29,314 nucleotides of DNA. Origin: an uncultured Bacteroidales bacterium. GTDB lineage: Bacteria > Bacteroidota > Bacteroidia > Bacteroidales > UBA932. Under the pieces are notes generated by a model. It saw only the letters and a list, made by a program, of their open reading frames with translations. It was not told where the DNA came from and ran no database searches. Shown piece by piece: positions 7,057 through 14,667 of the stretch. The position numbers and the translations under genes are program-made. The stretch is taken from the NCBI GenBank assembly GCA_900546445.1, contig URCV01000019.1:1-29314 (forward strand), given 5' to 3'. Position 1 is the stretch's first letter; each line of letters opens with the position of its first letter.

Positions 7057-7097
7057 TCGAAAAGACGATTCAATATGTTTTAAATTACTTTATTAGA

Positions 7098-7853
7098 TTA
7101 GAAAGACCATTTAGCCGCGAGTGTAGGGATAGCGTAGAAGCCCTTTCCTGCGAAGTTGTAAGAGAGCTCTACCTCACCGCCCACGCTCAGGTTAACGTCG
7201 CGCATACCGTTGATTTTATTAAGATTTACCCAGAACTGAGGCTCAGAGAGAGCGATGAATCTGGTATCCTGCCAAGGACGGTTCTCTCTCCAGAAATCTA
7301 CGAATCCGGAGAATGTACACCAGCCGTTTGCGAAATTGATTCCCCATACACCGGTGATCTGGAAATTGTGCTCTTCCTTGTTACCGGCAGCGCTTACGGT
7401 ACCGGGGATGTACTTGTACAGAGCGCTCAAAGACCAAGTCTTCGAATAGTCTGCTGAATGGCCGCTATAGGTCAAACCTGTAAGCCAAGCGTTGTTGAAT
7501 GAGCTGGCTGCAGTGCTCAAACCGCCGTTATACTCGACGTGGAAAGAGAGCCAGTTCAATTTTGTGTCCTGCCAGAAGCAAAGCTCACGGGAGATCTCCA
7601 TATAAGCGCCGAGGCAGTTTGAGTTTTTAGCCGCCCCAGTACTCTTGTAGTCCATATCTACAAAGAAATAGGTGCTACCCCACTTGTCAGCCTTGAAGTT
7701 CTCGACTGTAGTGGTGTAATGACCGCGATTGCTCAGGTCCTTATCTCCACCGTTGTAGAGACTGTGACCTAAATCGTAGTGCAACTGAACGTTCTGAGCG
7801 AAAGCACAGACAGAAGTGAGGGCTAAAATACCCGAAAGGATTAATTTCTTCAT
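7098..7853 (-). CDS. DUF5020 protein, Tsx-like outer-membrane channel (putative nucleoside/nucleobase pore)
   Basis: The 251-residue product has a clean signal peptide (KKLILSGILALTSVCAFA, cut before Q20) and then alternating amphipathic strands ending in a terminal phenylalanine (AAKWSF), as expected for an outer-membrane beta-barrel. The opening VQLHYDLGHSLYNGGDK and the length agree with DUF5020, a family I associate with the Tsx nucleoside-channel superfamily. That superfamily link is from memory. Its position between two nucleobase permeases, 45 bp after the first and 108 bp before the second, supports a role in bringing nucleobases or nucleosides across the outer membrane. Substrate is inference. 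Confidence 0.82.
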   Translation of the reverse strand: MKKLILSGILALTSVCAFAQNVQLHYDLGHSLYNGGDKDLSNRGHYTTTVENFKADKWGSTYFFVDMDYKSTGAAKNSNCLGAYMEISRELCFWQDTKLNWLSFHVEYNGGLSTAASSFNNAWLTGLTYSGHSADYSKTWSLSALYKYIPGTVSAAGNKEEHNFQITGVWGINFANGWCTFSGFVDFWRENRPWQDTRFIALSEPQFWVNLNKINGMRDVNLSVGGEVELSYNFAGKGFYAIPTLAAKWSF

Positions 7854-7898
7854 ACTTGAAATTGAAAATATAATAAAGTTAAACGGTGTGTCCTATAA

Positions 7899-9266
7899 TT
7901 ATTCTTTTACTCGGTTCGTGTTAGCATCGAAATTGACCGATGTGTCACCCAGAAAGTTAGTTCCGAACTCATAGTCCTTACCCGGAAGGATGGCGTTCAG
8001 AATGATGCCCACAAGAGCAGCCACGGCGAGGGCAGAAAGCTTGGTAAATCCGAGGTCAATGCTTCCCCCAGGGACACCATAGTTGATGCCAATTCCCAAT
8101 ACGAGAATTATGGCAGCGATGATGACATTACGCGATGCAGTGAAATCCACTCTGTTTTCCACCACGTTTCTCACACCCACGGCCGAAATCATACCGTAGA
8201 GAATCAACGACACGCCTCCGATGGTAGCGGCAGGCATGGCACTGATCATCGCCGAGAATTTCGGACAGAAAGAGAAGAGAATCGCAAATACGGCAGCCAG
8301 ACGAATCACGCGCGGGTCATAGACCTTCGTAAGGTTCAGCACGCCAGTATTCTCACCATAGGTAGTATTTGCAGGAGCTCCGAAAAGCGAAGCTACCATA
8401 GTGGCCAATCCGTCACCGACAAGAGTTCTGTGAAGACCCGGATTTTCGAGGTAATTCTCCCCAGTCGTCGATGAAATAGCGCACATATCTCCGATATGCT
8501 CGATCATAGTCGCCAGAGCGATTGGCATAATCGTTATGATGGCGCTCGAAAGCAGCTCCCAGTTCCGGGTTTCCAGCACTGAGAGGACAGTATTGGCCTT
8601 ATGGATAGGCAGGCCAATCCAGGCGGCTTCCTTAACCGCAGTGAAGTCGCAATCGCCGCAGATAGCCGCTACCAGGTACGAGCCCAGCACGCCGAGCAGG
8701 ATAGGCACGATGCGAATCATTCCGCGCCCCCAGATGTTGCAGACCACGATGATGACGATGGCCAATAGCGCCACCCACCAGTTCGTCTGGCAGTTCTGGA
8801 TGGCCGAGCCGGAGAGGATAAGGCCAATGCAGATGATGATAGGTCCGGTTACTACCGGAGGGAAGAACTTCATCACCTTACCGGCGCCGAACGCTGCGAA
8901 GAGCGCGGCGAGTATAAAATACAAAAAACCTGCACTGGCGACGCCGATGCAGGCATATGGAAGTGACTGTGTAGCTGTGAGTCCGAAGGAGCCGCCCATC
9001 TCGACGACGGCTAAGTAGCCTCCGATGAATGCGAATGACGAGCCTAAGAACGCCGGGACTTTGAATTTGGTAATCACATGGAAAAGCAATGTGCCGATTC
9101 CCGCAAAAAGTAAGGTAGTAGATACTGGAAGACCTGTGATGGCAGGTACGAGAACGGTAGCTCCGAACATCGCGAACATGTGCTGTAAGCCGAGAGTAAA
9201 CATCTTAGGCTTGCCTAATGTCCTCGCATCGAAAACCGGTTGTTGAAGGTTTTTTGAGTTTGACAT
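7899..9266 (-). CDS. uraA: NCS2 family uracil/xanthine permease, UraA type
   Basis: The 455-residue inner-membrane protein has the UraA pattern: LGLQHMFAMFGATVLVP at the N-terminus, KFFPPVVTGPIIICIGLIL in the middle, and the two substrate-binding glutamates in ATMIEHIGDM and APANTTYGENTGVLNLT. UraA imports uracil by proton symport with 14 membrane spans. Some relatives carry xanthine or uric acid, but the ANTTYGEN motif favours uracil. I start at MSNSKNLQQPVF. The frame is open 41 codons further, but those codons cover AT-rich spacer with the predicted promoter and a DnaA box. It is the first gene of the nucleobase uptake cassette. A weak promoter is seen at 9294-9325. Confidence 0.9.
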   Translation of the reverse strand: MSNSKNLQQPVFDARTLGKPKMFTLGLQHMFAMFGATVLVPAITGLPVSTTLLFAGIGTLLFHVITKFKVPAFLGSSFAFIGGYLAVVEMGGSFGLTATQSLPYACIGVASAGFLYFILAALFAAFGAGKVMKFFPPVVTGPIIICIGLILSGSAIQNCQTNWWVALLAIVIIVVCNIWGRGMIRIVPILLGVLGSYLVAAICGDCDFTAVKEAAWIGLPIHKANTVLSVLETRNWELLSSAIITIMPIALATMIEHIGDMCAISSTTGENYLENPGLHRTLVGDGLATMVASLFGAPANTTYGENTGVLNLTKVYDPRVIRLAAVFAILFSFCPKFSAMISAMPAATIGGVSLILYGMISAVGVRNVVENRVDFTASRNVIIAAIILVLGIGINYGVPGGSIDLGFTKLSALAVAALVGIILNAILPGKDYEFGTNFLGDTSVNFDANTNRVKE

Positions 9267-9293
9267 AAAATTAGAGGTAATACTTTCGGACTG

Positions 9294-9325
9294 CAAGATT
9301 AAGGACAATTTTCCACATTCACAAA
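9294..9325 (-). promoter_or_regulatory. Candidate promoter for the nucleobase operon
   Basis: On the - strand TTTG (9322-9325) is followed after 20 bp by TAATCTTG (9294-9301), which differs from TAnnTTTG at one base. It lies 27 bp before the chosen uraA start. A DnaA-box match overlaps the spacer. Confidence 0.4.
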
Positions 9326-9374
9326 TAAACTTTGCTTTTATCCGAAAAAAGTTTTCAACATAAACTGTGGATAA
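9309..9374. other. Two DnaA-box matches in the divergent spacer
   Basis: TTTTCCACA at 9309-9317 (+) fits the relaxed DnaA box TTWTNCACA. TGTGGATAA at 9366-9374 is the reverse complement of the perfect box TTATCCACA. They face each other in an AT-rich spacer between divergent operons. Two boxes alone do not prove an origin; DnaA-controlled transcription or chance are alternatives. The rest of 9267-9517 holds an 8-bp hairpin at 9406-9425 and the promoter at 9482. Confidence 0.4.
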
Positions 9375-9481
9375 TGACATACCCTTCAAATACTCAATAG
9401 AATACGTTCAAAAGCCTTTTTGGACATTTTTTAGGGCATTACGACAATTACGAATCATTATGTAATTCACTATATTTTTCG

Positions 9482-9489
9482 TACTTTTG
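9482..9489 (+). promoter_or_regulatory. -7 promoter element before the acyl-CoA ligase gene
   Basis: TACTTTTG matches TAnnTTTG exactly and is followed by GCGCGG, 28 bp before the ATG at 9518. No -33 TTTG is obvious. Confidence 0.6.
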
Positions 9490-9517
9490 CGCGGTAATGT
9501 GTCAAAAACCTTAAACA

Positions 9518-11152
9518 ATGAAACAATTTGACTCTTTAGCTCAAGTTTATCAATACGCGACTTGTGAATACTCTTCCCGCAGGGCGAATATGATGTCCGA
9601 TGGAAAGGGAGGATATACGTATAACGAATTCCGGAACGTATGTAATCACGTGTCCGACCTCCTAAGCAGTTATGGCATAGGTTCAGGCGATAAGGTAGCC
9701 CTTCTCTCGGGAAGTACTCCGAACTGGTCGTTGGCCTTTTTCGCGACCGTAGCATTCGGCAGGGTCAGCGTGCCCATCCTTCCGGATTTTTCCGAAAATG
9801 AAGTATCAAACGTCCTGTCCCACTCGGAAAGCAAAGCGCTTTTCATCTCGGATAGACTTCTGGGTAAGGTCAGCGAGCAGCACCGCAAGCAGATTCACCT
9901 TATCATAGACATAAATACACTAAAGCCCATCTTCGTGGACGGGCAGCCGGTAGAGCCGACGGCTATGGGAAGCCAAAGCGCCGAGCTCACCACTCCGGGA
10001 CCCGATAGCCTCGCAGCCCTCATCTACACCTCCGGAACCACCGGAAAGGCTAAGGGCGTGATGCTCTCGCACAGGAATTTCACGAATAACATCGCCGGGG
10101 CATATAATTTCCATGCCATCACTCCGGAAGACGTTTTCTTGAGCGTACTGCCATTGGCCCACACATATGAACTGTCCATAGGACTCATCTATCCTTTCGC
10201 GGGAGGTGCCTGTGTGGCTTATATGACGAAGAAACCTACACCGAGCGCACTTAAGGAGGCTATGCCTATCGTAAGGCCTACCACTATGCTGACTGTGCCT
10301 CTTATCATAGAGAAAGTCTATAAGGGTGTAGTTATCCCTAAGGTAAGGAAGAGCAAGACCCTTTCGTGGATGAACAAACACGCTAACAAGATGCTCTGCA
10401 AGATGGCTGGAAAGGAAATCCTGCGCTATTTCGGAGGACGGCTCAAATTCTTCGGAATAGGCGGAGCGCCGCTCGACAAGGACGTGGAGTCTTTCCTTTA
10501 CAAGGCACGCTTCCCCTATTATATAGGTTACGGACTTACCGAATGCGCCCCTATGCTCACCGGATGTTCGTTTAAGAACACCCTCCCGGGCTGCATAGGA
10601 TACCCATTCCTCGGAATGGATGTCAAACTGCATAACGTGAACCCTGAGACGGGCGAAGGCGAGATCGTGGCCAAGGGTCCTAACGTGATGATGGGCTATT
10701 ATAAAGACCCTGAGCGCACGAAGGAAGCCTTCACCGAAGACGGCTACTTCAGGACAAACGACCTGGCATCGGTCGACGAGAAAGGTCGCTTCCGCATAAA
10801 GGGACGACTTAACAATATGATTCTCGGACCTTCAGGCGAGAACATCTATCCGGAGGAAATCGAAAAAGTCATAAAGGACGAGGATGGAGTGGCTGAGGCA
10901 ATAGTCATTCAGCGTAACAAAAGCCTTATAGCCCTCATCGAACTGAGCGACGGTGTCATCGAAGACATTAACAAGTTCAAACATAACATTCTCGATAAGG
11001 TAAACTCGAAAGTGTCGACTAATTCTAAGATAGGCGAGGTTCAGATTATGAAAGAGCCTTTCATTAAGACGGCCACCCAGAAAATCAGACGATTCCTCTA
11101 TAAGGACTCGGCTCCTACATTAGAAGATAAGAATGAAAACGGAAAAGACTAA
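9518..11152 (+). CDS. AMP-dependent long-chain acyl-CoA ligase/synthetase
   Basis: The 544-residue enzyme belongs to the adenylate-forming (AMP-binding) family and probably activates fatty acids to acyl-CoA, or acyl-ACP, via an acyl-adenylate. The phosphate-binding motif LIYTSGTTGKAKGVMLSH spans residues 168-185. The adenine-binding motif GYGLTECAPML is near residue 338, and a hinge and C-terminal lid follow (YFRTNDLASVDEKGRFRIKG, NIYPEEIEKVI). An ATQKIRR stretch near the C-terminus supplies the expected catalytic lysine. The length fits bacterial long-chain acyl-CoA synthetases. The ATG follows a good promoter. The last 20 bp overlap the next gene, implying translational coupling. Chain-length preference is not readable. 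Confidence 0.93.
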   Translation: MKQFDSLAQVYQYATCEYSSRRANMMSDGKGGYTYNEFRNVCNHVSDLLSSYGIGSGDKVALLSGSTPNWSLAFFATVAFGRVSVPILPDFSENEVSNVLSHSESKALFISDRLLGKVSEQHRKQIHLIIDINTLKPIFVDGQPVEPTAMGSQSAELTTPGPDSLAALIYTSGTTGKAKGVMLSHRNFTNNIAGAYNFHAITPEDVFLSVLPLAHTYELSIGLIYPFAGGACVAYMTKKPTPSALKEAMPIVRPTTMLTVPLIIEKVYKGVVIPKVRKSKTLSWMNKHANKMLCKMAGKEILRYFGGRLKFFGIGGAPLDKDVESFLYKARFPYYIGYGLTECAPMLTGCSFKNTLPGCIGYPFLGMDVKLHNVNPETGEGEIVAKGPNVMMGYYKDPERTKEAFTEDGYFRTNDLASVDEKGRFRIKGRLNNMILGPSGENIYPEEIEKVIKDEDGVAEAIVIQRNKSLIALIELSDGVIEDINKFKHNILDKVNSKVSTNSKIGEVQIMKEPFIKTATQKIRRFLYKDSAPTLEDKNENGKD

Positions 11153-11603
11153 TGCGGCACGCCTTCTGGATGCTGCCGGCATAGAATACGAACTGGTCCC
11201 CTATTCCTACAGCGAAGAGGATTTGAGTGCCGAAAGCGTAGCCGCCGAATTGAACGAACCCATAGAACAGGTGTTCAAGACACTTGTTCTACGTGGTGAC
11301 AAGACTAAGGAGTTCGTGTGTGTAATCCCAGGCGATATGGAAGTGGACCTTAAGGTGGCAGCTAAAATCTCCGGTAACAAGAACTGCGAGATGCTCCACG
11401 TAAAGGACTTGCTTCCCACCACGGGATACATTCGCGGAGGCTGCTCTCCGATAGGAATGAAAAAGCCCTTCCCGACCTTCATTCACGAGAGTGCGCTTCT
11501 TTACGACTACATCTACATAAGCGCAGGAAAAAGAGGCCTGCAGATAAAAATAAATCCGCAGGCCCTCATAGACTTCGTAAAAATGGGTATCTACCCGCTC
11601 TGA
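11133..11603 (+). CDS. ybaK: Cys-tRNA(Pro)/aminoacyl-tRNA deacylase, YbaK/EbsC type
   Basis: The 156-residue cytoplasmic protein is a trans-editing enzyme that hydrolyses mischarged tRNA, chiefly Cys-tRNA(Pro) in characterised YbaK proteins. The conserved catalytic lysine lies in QVFKTLVL (K49). The family signature GYIRGGCSPIGMKK is at residues 98-111, and the closing segment is GLQIKINPQALI. Full family length. The start codon lies inside the end of the acyl-CoA ligase gene (20-bp overlap), so the two are co-expressed. The stop codon directly abuts the stop of the convergent methyltransferase gene with no spacer, so no terminator fits between them. Confidence 0.93.
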   Translation: MKTEKTNAARLLDAAGIEYELVPYSYSEEDLSAESVAAELNEPIEQVFKTLVLRGDKTKEFVCVIPGDMEVDLKVAAKISGNKNCEMLHVKDLLPTTGYIRGGCSPIGMKKPFPTFIHESALLYDYIYISAGKRGLQIKINPQALIDFVKMGIYPL

Positions 11604-12791
11604 TTACTCCACGTAGAGCATCAGGCCTTTCAGATACTCCCCTTCCGGATGAAATATATTCACAGAATGGTCGGCAGGCTGATTTAGTCTGTCGATTATC
11701 CTGACCTTTCTGCCTGTGCCGGCAGCCGCGCTGAATACGGCCAATGCAAACGCTTCCTTGTCCACTACCTGCGAGCAGGAGAATGTGAACACGATGCCTC
11801 CCGGAGCCACCTTCGAGATGGCAGCGGCATTAAGTCTCTGATATGCACGAAGTGCGTTCTTCAGCGCTCCTCTGTGCTTCGCGAAAGCAGGCGGGTCCAC
11901 GATAATCATATCGAATTTGTCCTTAGGTGCCTTAGAGAGGAACTCTATGGCGTCGGCAGTATGAGATACGTGATTTTCGAATCCATTAAGAGCTACATTC
12001 CTATCCACTAAAGACATAGCCTTAGCGGAAGAATCCACGCTCTCCACGCTTTTCGCACCACCGTTAAGGGCATAGATGGAGAATCCTCCCGTGTAGCAGA
12101 AGAGGTTGAGCACGTTACGTCCGCGGGCATAAGCACCCACGCGGGCACGATTCTCTCTCTGGTCTAAGAAAAATCCCGTCTTCTGGCCCTCGTCCCAGTT
12201 AACCCAGAACTTGTTTCCATTTTCGAGGACCACCAATTCGTTTTCGTCAAAGCCCTCTGCCTTATAGATATAGCCATCTACCAGATTAAGGCCCGCCTTG
12301 AAAGGAGCAGTGCCGGAGCTCTTGTCGTAAACGGCCTTGAGCGAATCTCCGTACACCTCGCGAAGTGCTTCGCATATTTGCCTTTTCGCGCGGAACATAC
12401 CCACGCTATGAGCCTGAAGCACGCACACGCCATCGTAATAATCGATGATAAGTCCCGGAAGATAATCTCCCTCGCCGTGCACCAGACGGTAACAATTAGT
12501 CTGAGGATTATCCACCAAGCCGAAAGCTACCCTGGCCTTATAGGCACTTTCAAGAGACTTGACCCAGTAGTCCGAAGGCAGGTACTCGCTGCTGAAGGAA
12601 AGCATACGCACCGCGATGGAGCCTATCTGATAATGGCCGCAGCCCAGCAACTCCCCTTCGGAAGACCATACTGACACTACGTCGCCCTCGGCCACATCGC
12701 CCACCACATTACCTATGGCGCCGGAAAACACCCACGGATGAAATCTCTGCAGAGACTCTCCCCTGCCTTTTTTCAAATAGATTTTACTCAT
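11604..12791 (-). CDS. rlmI: Class I SAM-dependent 23S rRNA methyltransferase, RlmI type
   Basis: The 395-residue protein has an N-terminal PUA RNA-binding domain (LQRFHPWVFSGAI, then GDVVSVWSSEGELLGCGHY) and a Rossmann methyltransferase domain. The SAM-binding loop is NVLNLFCYTGGFSIYAL, an acidic end of the following strand is SVESVDSS, and the catalytic-site motif is IIVDPPAFAKHRG. A cysteine in FTFSCSQVV is placed as in the m5C family. The E. coli relative makes m5C1962 in 23S rRNA. The same site in this organism is inference. It is the last gene of the five-gene - strand unit and overlaps the preceding exonuclease by 8 bp. Confidence 0.9.
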   Translation of the reverse strand: MSKIYLKKGRGESLQRFHPWVFSGAIGNVVGDVAEGDVVSVWSSEGELLGCGHYQIGSIAVRMLSFSSEYLPSDYWVKSLESAYKARVAFGLVDNPQTNCYRLVHGEGDYLPGLIIDYYDGVCVLQAHSVGMFRAKRQICEALREVYGDSLKAVYDKSSGTAPFKAGLNLVDGYIYKAEGFDENELVVLENGNKFWVNWDEGQKTGFFLDQRENRARVGAYARGRNVLNLFCYTGGFSIYALNGGAKSVESVDSSAKAMSLVDRNVALNGFENHVSHTADAIEFLSKAPKDKFDMIIVDPPAFAKHRGALKNALRAYQRLNAAAISKVAPGGIVFTFSCSQVVDKEAFALAVFSAAAGTGRKVRIIDRLNQPADHSVNIFHPEGEYLKGLMLYVE

Positions 12792-13398
12792 CGGATTTAA
12801 GTGGATTCTTAGGATTGTCCATTAATTTAAGGTACATCTCACGGCACACCCAGGCATCGGTAGCTGCATAGAGACGCTGCGCCTGCGTGAGCTCGTCGGC
12901 CTCCCAATTCGAAAGCTGCTGATTCTTCGAGATTCTAAAACCCAGGATGATGGCCGTCATCTTCTTCACGCTCTTATCCTTTATGCCCCATTCCCACACT
13001 ATTTTCTGCAAATCGATGAAATCGTGGGCAGAGAAAGGACAGAGGCGCTGCAGGCCCTTCACATCGTCGTTAGATGCGGCGCCCACCTTAACTATGTTAG
13101 GATTGGACAATATCGCACAAAGACTCTTTCGTAGTCCCATCTTGTTCAATCTGAAAAGATAGGCCTTGTCCGGTCCTGAAAGCTGCAGCAAAGCGACATC
13201 GTGATGATAGTGATGCGCTTCGAAAGATGGCTTGGTCTCGGTATCGAAACCCAGTACCTTCTGCTTGCGAAGATATGCGAGCGCTCGAGAATAATGCCAC
13301 CCTATGTGGTCAATGACCTCGATAGGCCCGTCAAATGCTTCTAAAGGAAGTTGTTCCAGATCTTTAGGTTCTATGCTACTCTGAAATACTTTCGACAT
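12784..13398 (-). CDS. DEDDy 3'-5' exonuclease domain protein (RNase D-like)
   Basis: This 204-residue protein is a stand-alone 3'-5' exonuclease domain. All catalytic positions are visible: ExoI motif GFDTET (D52, E54), ExoII motif VGAASNDDVKGL (D111/D112) and ExoIII motif QRLYAATDAW with Y177-x-x-x-D181, which places it in the DEDDy subgroup. There is no HRDC or polymerase domain. Such proteins act on RNA or single-stranded DNA ends. The substrate here is unknown. Its start overlaps the upstream lipoprotein gene by 23 bp and its end overlaps the rlmI-like gene by 8 bp, so it is translated from a polycistronic message, next to another RNA-related enzyme. Confidence 0.88.
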   Translation of the reverse strand: MSKVFQSSIEPKDLEQLPLEAFDGPIEVIDHIGWHYSRALAYLRKQKVLGFDTETKPSFEAHHYHHDVALLQLSGPDKAYLFRLNKMGLRKSLCAILSNPNIVKVGAASNDDVKGLQRLCPFSAHDFIDLQKIVWEWGIKDKSVKKMTAIILGFRISKNQQLSNWEADELTQAQRLYAATDAWVCREMYLKLMDNPKNPLKSDE

Positions 13399-13942
13399 TT
13401 GAATCTATTATAACTATATTTCCATCCGAATCGCTCATAAGCACGTAAGAGTCAGTACTCGGATAGGCGATTTTATGTGTAAAGGCGTTCTTGAACCTCA
13501 ATATGCGGAAGCACTCTTTAGCGAGACTGTCTATCTGCGAAGGCAGGGTGTCCGTAGGGTTCACGAAATATTTACCCTTCGACTTGTGCACCGCTCTCAG
13601 CTCCATTCCTTCGGAGACGAAAGCCACGGTGTCCATACAAGCCTTATATACAGATGGAAATGAATCCAACTGACTTTCCGGATAAGCGAGCACCTTCGAT
13701 ATCACCTCACCGGAAAAATCCGGAAGGCCGTCCGGATTCAGGGAGCCGTCGACGTTGTCGAAATTATCGCACTTGAGCATATAGTCCGTAAGTGCGTTAA
13801 CATTATCCAACTCTCCGAATACCACTATATTACCTTCCGAAGGCAAGGCCTTTTGCGACGAAGATGCCTTATATGCTTTACCCGTTCTGCAAGACGCGCA
13901 AAGTACGAGAAATGCAGCTATGAATAAAAAACTTTTTCTCAT
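13376..13942 (-). CDS. Predicted lipoprotein of unknown function
   Basis: The 188-residue product begins with a lipoprotein signal peptide, KSFLFIAAFLVLCASC, with acylated Cys18. The mature part has short hydrophobic strands (NIVVFGELDNVNALTDYML, NIVIIDSNVESISE) and one YFVNPTDTLPSQIDSLAKEC stretch, without a motif I can assign. It overlaps the pssA stop by 4 bp (ATGA arrangement) and the exonuclease start by 23 bp, so co-expression with membrane-lipid and RNA genes is certain in outline even though its role is not. It is predicted to sit in the periplasm or outer membrane, tethered by lipid. Confidence 0.8.
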   Translation of the reverse strand: MRKSFLFIAAFLVLCASCRTGKAYKASSSQKALPSEGNIVVFGELDNVNALTDYMLKCDNFDNVDGSLNPDGLPDFSGEVISKVLAYPESQLDSFPSVYKACMDTVAFVSEGMELRAVHKSKGKYFVNPTDTLPSQIDSLAKECFRILRFKNAFTHKIAYPSTDSYVLMSDSDGNIVIIDSNVESISE

Positions 13943-14667
13943 TTGCGGCGCAAAGGTAAGAAAAAAATGAGGTTTTTAATAATATAAAGCAGGGTCGCTA
14001 AAAATACTATCAATGCCCAGTTCGTACGCACGCACAGAACGCCTATCGCGATAACCACGCAATCCGCCACATAGGCTATACGCTTTACCTTAAGTGACTT
14101 CGGCTGTCCCTTTGCGAATTTCATCGAGAACATGGGAATCTCGCAGACCATAAGCGCAAACAGCAGTACGCTCAGCACCGGCACGAACCACCACATCGAG
14201 CACAGAGCTCCGAGCAGCGAATTTGGCTCGAATTCCACATAACTGCACAATGAGCCGCATAGAAGTGCGGAAACCGGAGTGGCGAGTCCCAGAAAGCTTT
14301 CGTGCTGGCGTTCGTCCACGTTAAACTTGGCCAATCTCAACGCCGAACCCGCAGCCACGATGAGCGGCACGAACGGGAGCCAAGCGTAGGGCTGCCACAC
14401 GAAGGTGTGGACATTGGCATAAAGAAGGATGGCAGGCAACACGCCGAAGCTGACGACATCGCACAGGCTGTCAAGTTCCTTTCCCATAGGGGAATAGGCA
14501 TTCAAAAGCCGAGCGGACGCACCGTCACAGAAATCGAAGACGGAGGCAGCGAGCATCATGTAGAAAGCCCAGTCGGGTCTGCCTTGAAAAGCGAATACCA
14601 CACCCACGACCCCGCAGAGGAGGTTGAGTGTGGTAATCGTATTAGGAATATGCTTTACTAATGACAT
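13939..14667 (-). CDS. pssA: CDP-diacylglycerol-serine O-phosphatidyltransferase
   Basis: The 242-residue integral membrane enzyme makes phosphatidylserine from CDP-diacylglycerol and serine, the first committed step to phosphatidylethanolamine. The complete CDP-alcohol phosphotransferase motif is present: D45-x2-D48-G49-x2-A52-R53-x8-G62-x3-D66-x3-D70. About six to seven hydrophobic helices are evident, and the N-terminus IPNTITTLNLLCGVVGVVFA is typical of the Bacillus-type PssA. Its start codon shares one base with the stop codon of the C1 peptidase gene (TAATG), which indicates translational coupling. Confidence 0.95.
   Translation of the reverse strand: MSLVKHIPNTITTLNLLCGVVGVVFAFQGRPDWAFYMMLAASVFDFCDGASARLLNAYSPMGKELDSLCDVVSFGVLPAILLYANVHTFVWQPYAWLPFVPLIVAAGSALRLAKFNVDERQHESFLGLATPVSALLCGSLCSYVEFEPNSLLGALCSMWWFVPVLSVLLFALMVCEIPMFSMKFAKGQPKSLKVKRIAYVADCVVIAIGVLCVRTNWALIVFLATLLYIIKNLIFFLPLRRK

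Noticed and set aside
6990..7073. 28-codon upstream extension of the purine permease
   Set aside because: Encoded by the spacer hairpin and poly-A tract; family members begin near MSNFIQKAFGF.
9267..9389. 41-codon upstream extension of the UraA-type permease
   Set aside because: Covers AT-rich spacer including the candidate promoter; family members start near MSNSKNLQQ.
11535..11563. Hairpin GGCCTGC / GCAGGCC as a terminator
   Set aside because: It lies inside the ybaK coding region and has no following T-run.
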